Below, one piece after another: positions 23,930 through 36,260 of a stretch of DNA of 64,000 nucleotides (positions are counted from its first letter, which is position 1; every line of letters begins with the position of its first letter). The stretch lies in contig NC_090767.1 of assembly GCF_036898095.1 (NCBI RefSeq), forward strand, positions 31,012,405 through 31,076,404, given 5' to 3'. This stretch comes from Palaemon carinicauda. Lineage: Eukaryota > Arthropoda > Malacostraca > Decapoda > Palaemonidae. Position numbers and translations under genes: made by a program. The notes below the pieces were generated by a model. The model saw only the letters and a list, made by a program, of their open reading frames with translations. It was not told the origin of the DNA and did not search any database.

Positions 23930-25197
23930 TGGCTCTCCAATGTGGACAAGACTCTGCTTACTTAGAGCAGAAACCACCCTAATTTGCCTGTCAGCCAGGA
24001 TTGACATTAGGAATAGCAGCATTATATTCAAGTAAATCATAGCAGACAGAAAAAGCCCACTCAACAATAAAATAAAAAGGCTTCTACCTCTTGCTGAAGA
24101 ACTGGATCCGCCAAATTTCAACGCGAAAAAACTACTGAATACACTCAGAAGGATGCAGATGCAAAATGAGGCTCATAAAACCAAGGGACAACAAAAGCAT
24201 GATCGACACAGCCCTCTTGCCCCTTGGGCTCATGATTCTATCAAATACAACTTCACCATCCTACCCGCAGCAAGCAAGGCTCTCTGCATGCCAGAGCAAT
24301 TCACTGAAGCTGAAAAAAATACAATCAGGAACACACCTGTGCCTCACACCTACTATATGGATGGATCAGTAGACCGTGCAATCCCTGCACCTGCTGCTGC
24401 AGTTATCTCTACATCAGGATATAAAGAAAACTGGAGACTATCCAACCATGTCTCCACACTGCAAACTGCACTAGTGGCCATTGCAAAATCTCTAGAACAC
24501 TACCAACCAACAAGATGGTAACACAACGATCCATACAGATTCCAGAGGAGCCATTCTAGCCCTCAGCAACAAGGAACCTACAGAGAATGTTTACCTCATC
24601 ACTGAAATTCAATTCTTAGCCTTGTTCCACCAAAGCAACAACAGGCAAGTTACCTTGAACTAGATTCCAAGCAATACTGGAATCTCTAGCAACAACGAGG
24701 CCGATCACCTAGCCAAATTGGCCTAAATATGCCAAACCATTAGCATTACTCTACAACCTTCATTAAAAACCATCAAGAATCAAATGGCTGCCTACTGCAA
24801 CATCCAAACGACTAGTGAAGCAAGGAGAGCCTTCCTAGATGGATCAAGATCTGCAAAGTGGTATATTGAAGAGACAAACATATTACCACACCCAATTGCA
24901 AGACAAACACCTCGCCAGGACGCAGTAATCATCTGCAGACTGCGACTGGGATATCTATGCAACTGGCAAATTATCTTAGATAAAAACGAAGAACCTGCAG
25001 CACAGCATAGACCAATAAGACCATGCAAGTACTTTAATCAAGACACAGAACAACCTTTACAGCACTATCTACAGCAATGTCAAGAAACAAGCCTACTTCA
25101 GCAGGATCTTAATCCCAACAATCCTGCAACTGCAACAGCAATTGTCAAACACATAATTGACAATCATAACACCCTCTCAACCTTTCTCCGCAGCTAA
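23905..25197 (+). pseudogene. LINE RNase H and C-terminal region
   Basis: After a frameshift the sequence continues NNAMRLISGSPMWTRLCLLR (the thumb-side block common to these LINEs) and reaches RNase H with HTYYMDGSVD (first Asp) and LQTALVAIAKSLEH, where the usual Glu is replaced. Another frame change near 24525 leads to HTDSRGAILALSNKEP (third Asp) and SSNNEADHLAKLA (final Asp). A Trp is now a stop (LN*IPSN). The frame 24784-25197 holds IICRLRLGYLCNW, CKYFNQDTEQPLQHYLQQC, i.e. a R-L-R-x-G-Y/H block and a C-x2..H-x4-C-like cluster. Multiple breaks rule out activity. Confidence 0.8.
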
Positions 25198-25274
25198 CCT
25201 CCACCGAGATAACATTGCAACAACGCCAACGAGCAATCTAAGTGGCAATTGAAGAGAACCCTTCTCATCCCCCT

Positions 25275-25620
25275 TGCAATTTCTATGTTGGGAGCAGAAC
25301 GATTGTTGGCGGCCGAGGGCAACAACTCATACTCCTTATAAGGAGACAGCTTTGTCTTCTAGTTCTGTTTTCAGCTTGGAAATAGGGTCGGAGTCGTCGG
25401 CGGTCTTTTTAACTTCCAACGTATCTTTCTCTCCTTTCAGCCATTCTATCTTGCTGGAATCAGAACAGGTGCTGGCGGCTGAGGGCAATAACTTGTACTC
25501 ATTATAAGGAGACAGTTCTGCCTTCCGATCCTTGAAGATGGGAACGGAGCTGTCAGCAGTCTTTTTGATATCCAGCATCTTTTTCACCTTCAATCTCTTT
25601 TTTGCCAGTTCAGGCATCCC
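25275..25620 (-). pseudogene. Two-unit coding-like tandem repeat of unknown protein
   Basis: The minus frame starting at 25617 (93 residues) holds a repeat of about 52 residues (about 157 bp). The first unit reads LDIKKTADSSVPIF...AELSPYNEYKLLPSAAS. The second reads LEVKKTADDSDPIS... and continues, after a one-base frame change near 25345, as KLSPYKEYELLPSAANN. The consensus is KKTAD-S-PI..ELSPY-EY-LLPSAA. Many differences between units are conservative, which suggests descent from a translated repeat protein. I do not recognise the family. A poly-T stretch and TATTCACAG at 25680-25699 on the plus strand have no obvious relation. Confidence 0.45.
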
Positions 25621-26185
25621 TCCAAACCACCTTTGAAAGTATCAATAAATAAATTCATAAGTAACCTTTTATCTTTACTTTTTTTTTTATTATTCACAGG
25701 TACAGGAATTTCTTATTCCATCCTATCTCTACTACTAAAACTGCTACAACTCCCTCCTTTCAGCTGTCTCCCACTCAGCTGAAATCTCACACTATCCCTC
25801 TATCTCACAACTTAAGCTTAAACCACTATGAAGTTTTTTACTTCACCGATATCAACATCTCCAACTAAAACTTTTCAACTCCTTCCCGAGCTCGCCTTCT
25901 TATTGGGACTTACTACTATAATTCTTTTTCTCTAACTAAGACTGGAGCCAGTGGGCTCATGGAAAGGCATCCCCTTCCCACAGTCAATTACTTCTTTCTC
26001 AAAAGAACCCATCACAACCCAAAACCTATCCCAATATCCTAAAATAAATGTTGCAGAATATCCCCCACCCAACTACCTATCCCGATATATCCTACCAAAA
26101 CACCTACGGGCTGCAAGATTGCAAAAGCCCGTGTGTGGCCAAAAGAGCCAGGCAATCTTCAACAACAACAAGTTTATGAGTTCAT

Positions 26186-26187
26186 TA

Positions 26188-26277
<90 letters not shown>
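26186..26277. repeat. (ATT)n microsatellite
   Basis: About 30 TTA/ATT units. Long Tyr or Leu runs predicted here are artefacts. Confidence 0.97.
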
Positions 26278-26279
26278 CA

Positions 26280-29200
26280 GGAAAGCAGGAATCAATGGGG
26301 TCCAAATATGGAAATCGGTCCAGTGCAGAGAGAGAAATAATTAGTGAAGAAGAAAAGTGTAGTAATTAGAACAAAACTAAATGATGTTAGATTATGTTAT
26401 GGATTTAATTTATGGAAACCCTTATGTAGTAAAAAAGTTTATTTATCAAAGGCAGAATTTCTCATACTTTCAATATTGATTTGTATGTTTCCTAAAAATA
26501 AAAAAATAGAAAAAATAAGAAACCAATAAACGACCTCCAACAAAAAAACTTATCCCAAAAACGAATGTGTCTTCCTGCTAAAGCCTGAACGAATGACTGG
26601 ATTCAGGAAGTAAAATCTGTCTGGTTATCAAACCAAGGCCAGAAAAACAAGGAAAAGCACGTGGTCAGAGTGTCGGGTCTACAAAAAGAGTTCAAAAGAG
26701 AAATTTCTAAACGAAATCATGCCATTAGTAAAAGCAGATGAGTTACCACATACCACTAAACCTCGAACGTGACCCCAGCACCAATAGAATTGGTACACAG
26801 AGTGACCGGAAGGGAACCACCCCTGGGAACACATTGGCTGTGTCAGATGGGAAGGGAACTTATCTGTTGGCAACCGAGACCATTGTATCGCTTGTTCTCT
26901 TGAGAGAGTTTGGCACCAAGAGCAAAGGCCATGGGAACTCAGCCCAGGAAAGAGCCCCTGAAATGATAACTGATCGACCGACTGGAGAACATTGGAGAAA
27001 AAGGCGATGGATCCTAAACAAATACTGGAAAAGATAAAATGCGACCAACCGGAAGAAAGCGAATCAGTCCCCAGGAGTGAGAGGCAAGAATATATCGACT
27101 GGTAAAATGCCCGGCGATCACTGAACAAATATCAGCTGCCTAAACACTAGTACACCTAAACACTACCTGTGTTGGGTGAAAGGGAAACACTTAGATAAGA
27201 GGAGCAGGGAGTACCAGACAACCAGGCAAGACCAGATATGTATTTCACCCCCCTAGTACTGAGAACAGAGCATCCAAGCCTCATGGAATTGTAAGAAACT
27301 AAGAACACCGTCTGCCTCCCTCTTCCTATAGTGTCCAATGCCCAGGTGAAGAGGCATGAAAAGCTGGCAACAGAACAAAACCGATTTCCTAAGAGAGACA
27401 AGAGTTGACCGCGACAAGACGAAGCGCATCCAACACAGACCCAAGAAGAGGGCTTGGAGTGCTCACTGGGTCTTTTGACTGGCCACAAAGAGCAAATAAA
27501 GCAACCCGCACTAGCGACTGCCACCCATCCCTCATCACCCAGAGGAAATTAGCATCAGTACCCAGCACCTACTTGCCGAAGAGTGAGTGCCAGGATTATT
27601 TGCATAATCTCCATTCATGCAGTCACTAGACAGAAGAGGACTGACTGGTTAAATGTCAGCAGATATTGGTTGTATCATAATGGAGCCCACCAGCAATGGC
27701 ATAAAGAGCAGCAGTACAAATTGCTACCTGTCTCAAGTGAGTGACTGACATCGAGAGGCGAGCAGCAAAAAAATCATTCATCACAAGAATGATCACTTGT
27801 ATGTTACCACACTAGCCTAACAGGCATTAATGAAAACTACTGTGGTACCAGGCTGCCACGTGGAAATCAGTGGAGCATTCATCAATCAAGTCTGACTAAC
27901 TCAGACCTAGGCTAAGTCATACGAAGCACACCAAACTAAAGCCCAAGTGTATGACATCCTAATCTTAGCTCAACACAATGAACATACAAGAAGGCAGCTT
28001 CATCCAATCGAGAAAGAAGCAACCACCAAGAGTTAGGACTTACCACATGCTCTGCTGTCGCCAACGGACTCAAGGGGCAATGATGCCAAACACCCGGGTG
28101 ATGTAACACAAAAAAAGAGAGAAGAAAATTAAAAAAAGCAATAGGCACCTTCAAGCACAGGTGACAATGACGTCCTCATAACACGTCTAGCGTAGCTATA
28201 AATCAAATGTGAACTCATGGCATCTGACATACACGTATTTCAAGACTCAAGTCCAGGAAAGAGAGTCACTACACACCTTCCGAAGAGAAAAATGAAAATG
28301 CATTTCAGAGAAAGAAAAAGCACCAAGCAAAGTCCGTACTCGCCCTGTGCATAGCCAGACATCAAGGAGGAAACCAGAGAAAGCAAAGTAAAGCTGCCTC
28401 TGTCTTACCGACCCAATCCGGAAAATAGGGCAAACCTTATTCCATACCACATAGCTACTTGGCAGAAGAGCGTCTGAAACTCACAAACTCTTGTGACAGT
28501 CGCCAGAAAACCCCAAAAGAGAAATCTTGTAAAAAAAGCCCTCAAAACGGGGCCCTCTAACAAGAAAGAGAATCTTAAAACTGAGGAAAAAAGTTACAAG
28601 GGATTTCTCTGTCCCCGATCCCAAGATTGATAAAGAGCCAACGTGAAAGAATATCATCCTGAGACAAGCAACTCAGATTATCGGGATCTGGAAGGCCGAG
28701 AGGCAGAGGAGGGTACTCCAAAGGGAGATCATGACAACAAACGAAATTAATTTGTAAAAAAAGGAAGATCAAAATGACTGAGAAGAACAACCAGCCCCCT
28801 TATCCATATTGTCCCCTGAAGGAGTGTAGGCAGACAAATTAAAAGGGAAAGAACAGTAGGCTATATGTTCCCCAAAAATACCGATCATCACTCAATCACC
28901 CTACTCCAGTGCCAAGCAGTCATTAGAAGGAAATTTTCAAGACTGTCTTTGTAATAGAATAAATAAGTCATGTTCAGTTAAAAAAGAAAAAACACTAATG
29001 CACCACAAGCGACTCCTTGCCAAAGCTCCAAGAACCTTCAAGCAAGAGGGAAGTTTGGCAACAAACGAGCTGCCGAGAAGAGGTACCAGACAGAAAGAAG
29101 GTACTCTAAGCCTCCAAAACAAACCTCGCTGCATGTACGAGAAGCAGAGGAAAAAAAGGGGAGGAAATGAACCATGGACTCAAACCCTGGAAGAACACAA

Positions 29201-29458
29201 TAGAACATGCAACTGGGACAGCACCCCATGGAGAACCTTCCTGAGATGCAACAAAGGGGAGGATGGGCCTGAACTACATCTCGCTGGCTAAGGGAAACTT
29301 CAGCCGAATTTAGCAAACTACGACCCAACAAGAGAGAGCTCCACAAACAATGAAAAGGCTACACACCCCTCCGTCTTTTACAATCATATCTACATAGATA
29401 AAAGCCCCTTCTATTGGCAACCAGCCCCCTTCATGTCAAACTGTGTTACAATGCCTAC
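26280..29458. other. Unidentified GC-richer segment
   Basis: This 3.2-kb stretch is visibly less AT-rich than its surroundings and has many medium frames on both strands (for example - 26679-27128, - 27156-27524, + 28998-29291, - 29038-29346). None shows a domain, splice chain or repeat structure I can name. It stops where the segmental duplication begins and is not itself duplicated in the window. A decayed transposon or non-coding exon-rich DNA are both possible. Confidence 0.3.
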
Positions 29459-30630
29459 CTGTACTAAGCAAGAGCCAACCCCAAAATTGCACTTTGCCTA
29501 AGTGCTCTCCGTTACTGTTACTGGTTAAACTATCGCCAGGCCCAAGCAAAGACCTGTTCCACCTAAGTTCTGCCCCACGTCGGAATTCCGAAATTCACAA
29601 GACTGGGATTTGTTTTACCCTTACCTATGTACAGTCACCAGGACCCTGAAGAGGAGCCTCAAGAAAATTAAATGAAAAAATATAAAAGCTTCAGAAAGGA
29701 ATAATAAAAGTATGAACAAGAAAAAGCATTTGTTTACCAAGAACAAGGTCCGATTCTAAAATGGAATGGTAAATAATCAAGCAAACTCTAGAGACGGAGA
29801 CAAAGAGCGCAAGCCCAAAATATAAAATCAAAGCAAAAAAACACAAAACAAAGCCAGAGCTGTGAAAAGACTTGGATGTTTAACAAAAGAACTCATTGCT
29901 ATAGTACCCAACTCTACATGAGCCCCACGTGATGTAAAACCAACAACTCACCTAGCAATCAATTCAATAATTATCAAATTATTTATACTTGAACTATTGA
30001 AAATCCTCTACAAATAAAACATAAAAACACTTCAGTAACTGGTGTTGCAAAAGAGCCACCATATTAACAGAAATTGAAGAGAAGACAGAGCACACAGTTT
30101 TTCAGCCTAGGCGCAGAGTAACAACTGAATATAAAAGTGGGTAGACAGCTGGGTCAGCTGGCAGTATTGCCAACATATGGGGGCTATAATAGAAAAAAAA
30201 GCAGCGTTGTCAATGTGGTTAAATTTTTAATGTTTTTGGAGACTCAGGGCAAGGTAAATTACCCGAAAATAATGTTCATCAATATCTAAGATTTATTCAT
30301 AATTTTAATTGTCTGTTGAAGAAAAGATCTATAAAATTAAACTTTCACCTGAAAAAAAATATTTATCAAATAATAACTTTCATATTTTCAACAGTAATTT
30401 GTATTTTTCCTAACTTTATAAACAAAAGGACTTTAAAGGAGTATGATTTGTCTTAAAAACCACGAGTGAATGGGTCACATGTCTTACATCTGATTCCCAG
30501 TGGTCACAGAAAGTGAAAGAAGAAGAATGGCAGAAATGGGGATTAATTAACTGTTTTAGACAAGAATTGCGATTAAGACTTAAAATGAAGATCTGAAAAA
30601 CAGTCATCATGGGACAGAAACTCTGACTTT

Positions 30631-30631
<1 letters not shown>

Positions 30632-30711
<80 letters not shown>
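30632..30711. repeat. (GA)n microsatellite specific to copy A
   Basis: About 40 GA units. At the homologous place in copy B (about 35985-36000) there is only GAGGGGAGAGAGAAGG, so the tract expanded in A or contracted in B after the duplication. A 12-base G run at 30993-31004 is likewise longer than in copy B. Confidence 0.95.
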
Positions 30712-30713
<2 letters not shown>

Positions 30714-32689
30714 ACTGTTAGAAAGAACCAAGGTGAGTATTGTGAGATGGGTAGCTGGAATATCACTGACGGAGAGATGGATAGTCAAGATATAAGAATG
30801 TCATATTTATATATTGGACCAGAATTTTTTGTCCAAGATATTAAGATGAGATTCAGCAGCTGAAGACCAGATTGGAGGACAATGTTTGAAACAAGGCAGA
30901 ATGAGAGAGTTGAAATATTTCTTTAGTGGTAAAACCTTCTACCATGGAAGACAAACTTCCTAAGGTTCATGGTACAGTCACACACAAATAAAGGGGGGGG
31001 GGGGAAGACTGCTGACAGTGTGCCCCAGCAAAAGGCAGAAAGATGGATAGGAATAATGTCCGGCTTGCAGAGAAACCTTTTCACTCATTTCTAACTTTAT
31101 CTTTCAACAACTACTATTATATCATTGAACTTTTTTTCGCTTTACCCAGAATTACAAATCCATATCTGGAAATCTTATTCATTAATTACAGGAAGAGAAA
31201 GGGAAAAAAATCTAAACAAATAGAATTTGAGAGACGGCTTAAGAATATGGAGAGCGAGTGTCTTTAGAACTACCTCGTTATGTTTCAAAAACCGTTAAAA
31301 TTGAAAGAACATGATTTGCATCTGTGTAGGAATAAACTTTTGATGGAGGATTTCAAAACAAAACCAATGGAACTAACAACTAATATGACTTTTGTAGTCG
31401 AAGGAATTTGTTCTCACGCATATACAAACATTTCTTTATTTAAAATCTCAAATTTTGTTATTCACATTTTTCTTAACTAAACAAATCAGTCTTTTTTTTT
31501 GGATAAGAGAAGCTCAGATGAAGCTGAACTACAGTTTAAAGGGAAAACAGTTTGAATTCGTGTCAGAACAGATAAGGATTTTGAAGTTTTCAACTTACCA
31601 GGAAAAATCGTTGGAATTGTTAACGAAAGTTGGTGGAACAGAGGCAAAGACTCTCCACTTCAATCTCCAGCCTTAACCAGTACTATGTATGAGTCAATAC
31701 AATAGGAAAATAAGCTTTAACCATTTTTCCATTGAATGGGATAACACTTCATATTAACCCTACTCTACATACGTGTAATTAAAATGGTTTGACTCCAATG
31801 ATTGTGATTATAATAGAGTTATGTTCAGTTGTTGAATAATGAATAGATTTTTACTTTTGAGCGACAGGAATATCGTAGAAAAATTTGTAGTATGATAACC
31901 TAATAAAGGAAAAACATGAAAATAAAGATTTTCCACCAATATGCCTAGTTTAACAGTAATTTTTCTTTTCTTCAAATCCCAAGTTTAACAGCCATAATTT
32001 TTTCTTGAAAAGCTCAAATTTAACAGTCATATTTTTTTTTCTTAAAAAAGGGAGGGGTGTGACCCCCGGTAACCCGAACACTGGGTTGGCTTGTGCTTTT
32101 ACCTACAAGACAAGGTTAGCTTTAGCATTGCGTGACCGACAGTGCTCTTCCTCCCTCTCAGACTGCTCAATAGTCAATTACCTCCCTGCTAAAACTGTGA
32201 AATGCCCAGTTCCATTCAAAGATCCTATCATCTTTTTGCATAAACTGAAGAAGCGTTACTGACATTAAGCTTAATGAATATATATTGTACAAGTATAAAG
32301 AAAGAGTGAAAGAATATTACATTGAATCTAATCAATAATATTAGATATATAGATCAGTGGTGCTGCAGTCTTATAGTGCCTACACAAAAGCTGCCAATTC
32401 TGATATCCAAAACTTTTTTGAATTCTCCGAAAGGCTTGTCAGTTGATGGGATTGGGGCATTCAACAAGGGTAATGTCTAAACCTTATTTAACACTGAGAC
32501 ATTAGTTGCAGAAAAGTACGAATTCAAACCAGAATAACTATACTATTTAGAATAGAGTTCTTTGTCCACAGTTATGAGGCCTCTTAAGACTGTGTAGGCG
32601 AATGGTCAGCCAGTAGCCACGCAAGGAAGAAGGGACACCATGATGATTGTAGCCACTATAAATGTTATAGGGCAGTCCCTCCCTCTTGA

Positions 32690-32823
32690 TGTGTTTGTAG
32701 GACTACAGGTAATAGAGAGACCGTGGCCACCTGTGAGTTTTTCAGTAAAATTTACTCCGACTTCAGATGGAGATGTCTTAAATAGCTGAATGCTAAACTT
32801 AGTAGTAGACATTCGTGATCCAT
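32690..32823 (-). pseudogene. Unknown coding-like segment, copy A version (truncated)
   Basis: The minus strand begins MSTTKFSIQLFKTSPSEVGV and continues NFTEKLTGGHGLSITCSPTN, closely matching the intact 84-residue frame at 40117-40371 in copy B. About 450 bp present in copy B (39800-40248) are missing in A, which removes the C-terminal half. The frame then runs into unrelated sequence. Family not recognised. Confidence 0.45.
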
Positions 32824-32857
32824 CTCCCCTACACCCTGTTAGTTCCTGGTTGATGCA

Positions 32858-33189
32858 ATGGTGAAACAATGTGCTCATTTCAACCCTGGGACGTCCACAT
32901 ACCCTTCCACTCCAGATCAATCTGCGCAGTTGACCTCTAGGAGTGTCAGGCCATTCTCAAAGGCTGCTCTTTGTCCTTATGGAAAGGAAAGTAAGATGGT
33001 ACAAGCCTGCACTCTGATTGAAAATGAGAACCCCATCACAGATCTAAGAATGAAGGCAGAGATGAGGAAGAAATGGTAAAAAATGAAGGTATCATCTGTA
33101 AGGAAGACGTTGCGAGAGAAGAAACTGTGTGTAATGCAAAGGAAGTCTGTCCAGGTAGAGGAAGAATCGTAATTTATCATCAGGATTAG
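32858..33189 (+). pseudogene. Unknown coding-like segment with acidic tail, copy A
   Basis: The plus frame starting at 32858 includes FSKAALCPYGKESKMVQACT and LIENE. An overlapping frame (about 33010-33189) continues NEGRDEEEMVKNEGIICKED, VAREETVCNAKE and stops at 33187. Copy B has the same peptides with conservative changes (FSKASLCPYGKESK..; ARDETVCN) and a much longer acidic end (41364-41465). An internal length difference between the copies is a multiple of three (18 bp). Because the antisense strand is also partly open (..ENGLTLLEVNC), the coding strand is not certain. No family recognised. Confidence 0.35.
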
Positions 33190-33216
33190 GATAGCCTAAA
33201 CCCATGTACATAGATT

Positions 33217-33459
33217 TTATTCTGTTTTGTTCTGGTTGAGCTGAATAAAGGGCGACGTATTAGTGTGCATGTTTCCCAGGTCTTGACTATCACGAGGACA
33301 GGAGGTTAATCTTTCATTCCACTGTACGAAGTCACTTCTCTCCAAGGACACCTTTATTTTCCCTACCAGAACACAGTAAGAGCGTCTGTTAACCCCCAAG
33401 GGTGTCACCAAGAGACAGGCTGACCTGGTTGAAATATAACCACCTCTGATAGTCTTCAC
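33217..33459 (-). pseudogene. Unknown minus-strand frame conserved in both duplicates
   Basis: Contains LVGKIKVSLERSDFVQWNER. The homologous part of copy B (about 42490-42620) reads LVGKIKVSLERTEFVQWNKR after a shift of frame. Ser/Thr, Asp/Glu and Glu/Lys are the only changes, which is suggestive of past selection on protein. Flanking sequence in B has stops. No domain recognised. Confidence 0.3.
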
Positions 33460-36260
33460 TGTGCACTTATGAACCTGCAGTATCCTACAAGATAAGGTAT
33501 ATACTTAAATGCATATATTATAATATTATATTGCTCAAATATAAGTTTTTGTATCAAGATTTCTAGCTTTTAAGACCTTCAAAAACAATGGTCGATGTTC
33601 TCTTACTTCCCAGTTAGTGTTCCCCATATTTTTATATGCAAAATGTGCCACTTAATTACTGAGTTGAGGATTTATGAGTACACCATATGTGGGCTAAGCT
33701 GTGTAGTTTTTTGTGGGTACATTGTGCCCTCTCTCTACTATTAAATGGAATTCTTATGAGGGAATACCTGGTCATAAACTGGCATTCCTCTTCCTTGCCC
33801 TAATAAGTAAGTATTTTAGTAGATATAGTCCTTGTTTCTCAAGGCAGTTTGGACCTCCGTCATAGTAATCAGTTATAGCAATAAATAAAGACACATGAAG
33901 TTATTATTATGCATCCTTTTATATGAATTACATAAGTTACCTGTGTTTTGATATCTGTTGGAATTGCACAAATGCCATCAGTAAGCATATGAGATGTATT
34001 GGTTGTCTGGTGTCCATAGATGGCTGGCAGGGGCGAGTTATCATGAATGAATGACCAGTCAAGTTGGTGTATAGCTCTTCTTTGAACCATTTTACCTCCC
34101 ATCTTACTCCCAGTAACTTTGAACTTAGTATCAGTAATCTAATAATTAGAGAAAATTGAAGCACCTCGAAACAGTATTTCCTCATTTGTTGCATAAATTG
34201 GTAAAATTGGTAGGAGTGTTTACTTAGATTTACTGCCTGATACAAAATAAACAGATCAAATGAGTTCTCCTTATTTGTGAATGACAATTAGTCTTGAACT
34301 GGACACAAGAGTCAACGGGTTTAAAACAGATCTATTTAACAAACATAAATGTTGTAATACCTTGAATTTTGTATTTTATCCTGTATGCTAAAGAAACTAT
34401 TAGTCAAAATCAGGAGTCTATGAACTGGCAGCCCTGTGTATTGTGACAATCTGATTACGGAAGGAAAGTGTTGGTGCATCATCCCCAGACACACTGCTTT
34501 ACATAGTAGAAGAGAAAGCCAGTGTGTTGAAAGGTAACTATTTTAAAATTCAGTAATAGCTAAAAAACTTTACAATGATCACACTGTACAAATCAGGCAT
34601 TACTTTATCGAGGTTGCTATGGAAATATGCCTGGAAAGACTTAAATCCAGCAATATCCTTTATCTCTCATGACCAAATCCGACGAATTACGATCGGCCTG
34701 ACTCCTGTTATGCAGTACAAAAGCGGATGCAAACTGATGCTCTGATGTTGTTGCAAAGTGCTTTTATACTGTACTAGGCAAGAGCCAACCCCAAAATACC
34801 ACTTTTCCTAAGTGCTCTCCGTTACTGTTACTGGATCACCATGTAAATTAAAGGTTAAACTATCGCCAGGCCCAAGCAAAGACCTGTTCCACCTAAGTTC
34901 TGCCACACGTCAGAATCCTGAAATTGACAAGATTGGGATCTATTTCACCCTTACGTATGAACAGTCACCAGGACCCTGAAGAGGAGCATCTAGAAAATGA
35001 TAAAGGAGAAATTAGAAACCATTCAAAAAGGAATAATAAAAGTATGAACAAGAAAAAGCATCTGTTAACCAAGAACAAGGTCTGATTTTAAAATGGAATG
35101 GTAAATAATCAAGCAAACTCTAGAGAAGGAGACAAAGAGCGCAAGCCCAAAATATAACAAAGAAAACAACACAAAACAAAGCCCGAGCTGTGAAAAGACT
35201 TGGATGTTTAACAAAAGAACTCATAGCTATAGTGCCCAACTCTACTTGAGACCCACGTGATGTAAAGCCAACAACTCACCTAGCAATCAATTCAATAATT
35301 ATCAAATTGTTTATACTAGAATTAATGAAAATCCTCTACAAATAAGACATAGAGACACTTCAGTAACTGGTGTTGCCAAAGGGCCATGAAACTCATAGAA
35401 ATTGGAAAGAAGACAGAGCACACAGCTTTTCAGCCTAGGCCCCAAGTAATAACTGAATATAAAAGTGAGTGGACAGCTGGGTCAGCTGGCAGTGTTGCCA
35501 ACATATAGGGGACAGAATAGGAAAAAGAAGCGTTTAATGTCTTTGGAGACTCAGGGCAAGGTAAATTACCCCAAGATAATGTTCATTAATATCTAAGAGT
35601 TATTCATAACTTTAATTATCCGTTGAAGAAAAGATCTATGAAAATAAACTTTCTCCTGAAATAAAGAATATTTATCAAATAATAACTTGCATATTTTAAC
35701 AGTAATTTGTATTTTTCCTAAATTTATAAACACAAGGACTTTTAACGGTCCCCTTAAAGGAGTATGATTTGTCCTTAAAACCACCGTGTTGACGAGTGAA
35801 AGGGTCATATATCTTGGATCTGATTCCCAGTGGTCACAGAAAGTGAAAGAAGAAGAATGGCAGAAATAGAGATTAATTAGCTGTAGTGGTTTTAGACAAG
35901 AAAATGTGATTAATACTCAAAATGAAGATCTGAAAGATAGTCATCATGCCTGCACTATTATATGGGACAGAAACTCTGACTTTTAAGAGGGGAGAGAGAA
36001 GGACTGTTGGAAAGAACCAAGGTGAGTATTGTGAGATGGATAGTTGGAATATCACTGATGTAGAGGATGGATAGTCAAGATATAAGAATGTCATGTTTTT
36101 GTAATAGACCAGAAGTTTTTTGTCCAAGAAATTAAGATGAGATTCAGCAGGTGAAGACCAGATTGGAGGACAATGTTCGGAACCAGGCAGAATGAATGAA
36201 TTGAAATATTTCTTCAGTAGTAAAACCTTCTACCATGGAGGATAAATTTTCTAAGGTTCA

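Larger units (their letters stand above)
22658..25250 (+). mobile_element. RNase H-bearing LINE (I-superfamily type), 5'-truncated and inactivated
   Basis: Plus-strand order: RT N-terminal region, RT, RNase H, then a C-terminal region with a Cys/His-type motif. This is the second half of ORF2 of an I/R1/LOA-type LINE. The endonuclease and ORF1 are missing on the left. The left limit is blurred within AT-rich DNA at about 22650, and the right limit is just past the ORF2 stop at 25195-25197. Base composition (A- and C-rich coding strand) differs from the surroundings. Confidence 0.82.
29459..34766. repeat. Segmental duplication, copy A (5.3 kb)
   Basis: Colinear with copy B. Both begin TACT(A)..GCAAGAGCCAACCCCAAAAT and end near AACTGATGCTCTGATGTTGT. 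Many shared landmarks occur in the same order: CAGGCCCAAGCAAAGACCTG, TTAAGATGAGATTCAGCAG, GTGACCGACAGTGCTC / GGGACCGACAGTGCTC, CCTTATGGAAAGGAAAGTAA, AGGGTGTCACCAAGAGACAG, AGCCAGTGTG. Copy A lacks the three large insertions found in copy B and has an expanded (GA)n tract instead. Confidence 0.92.
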
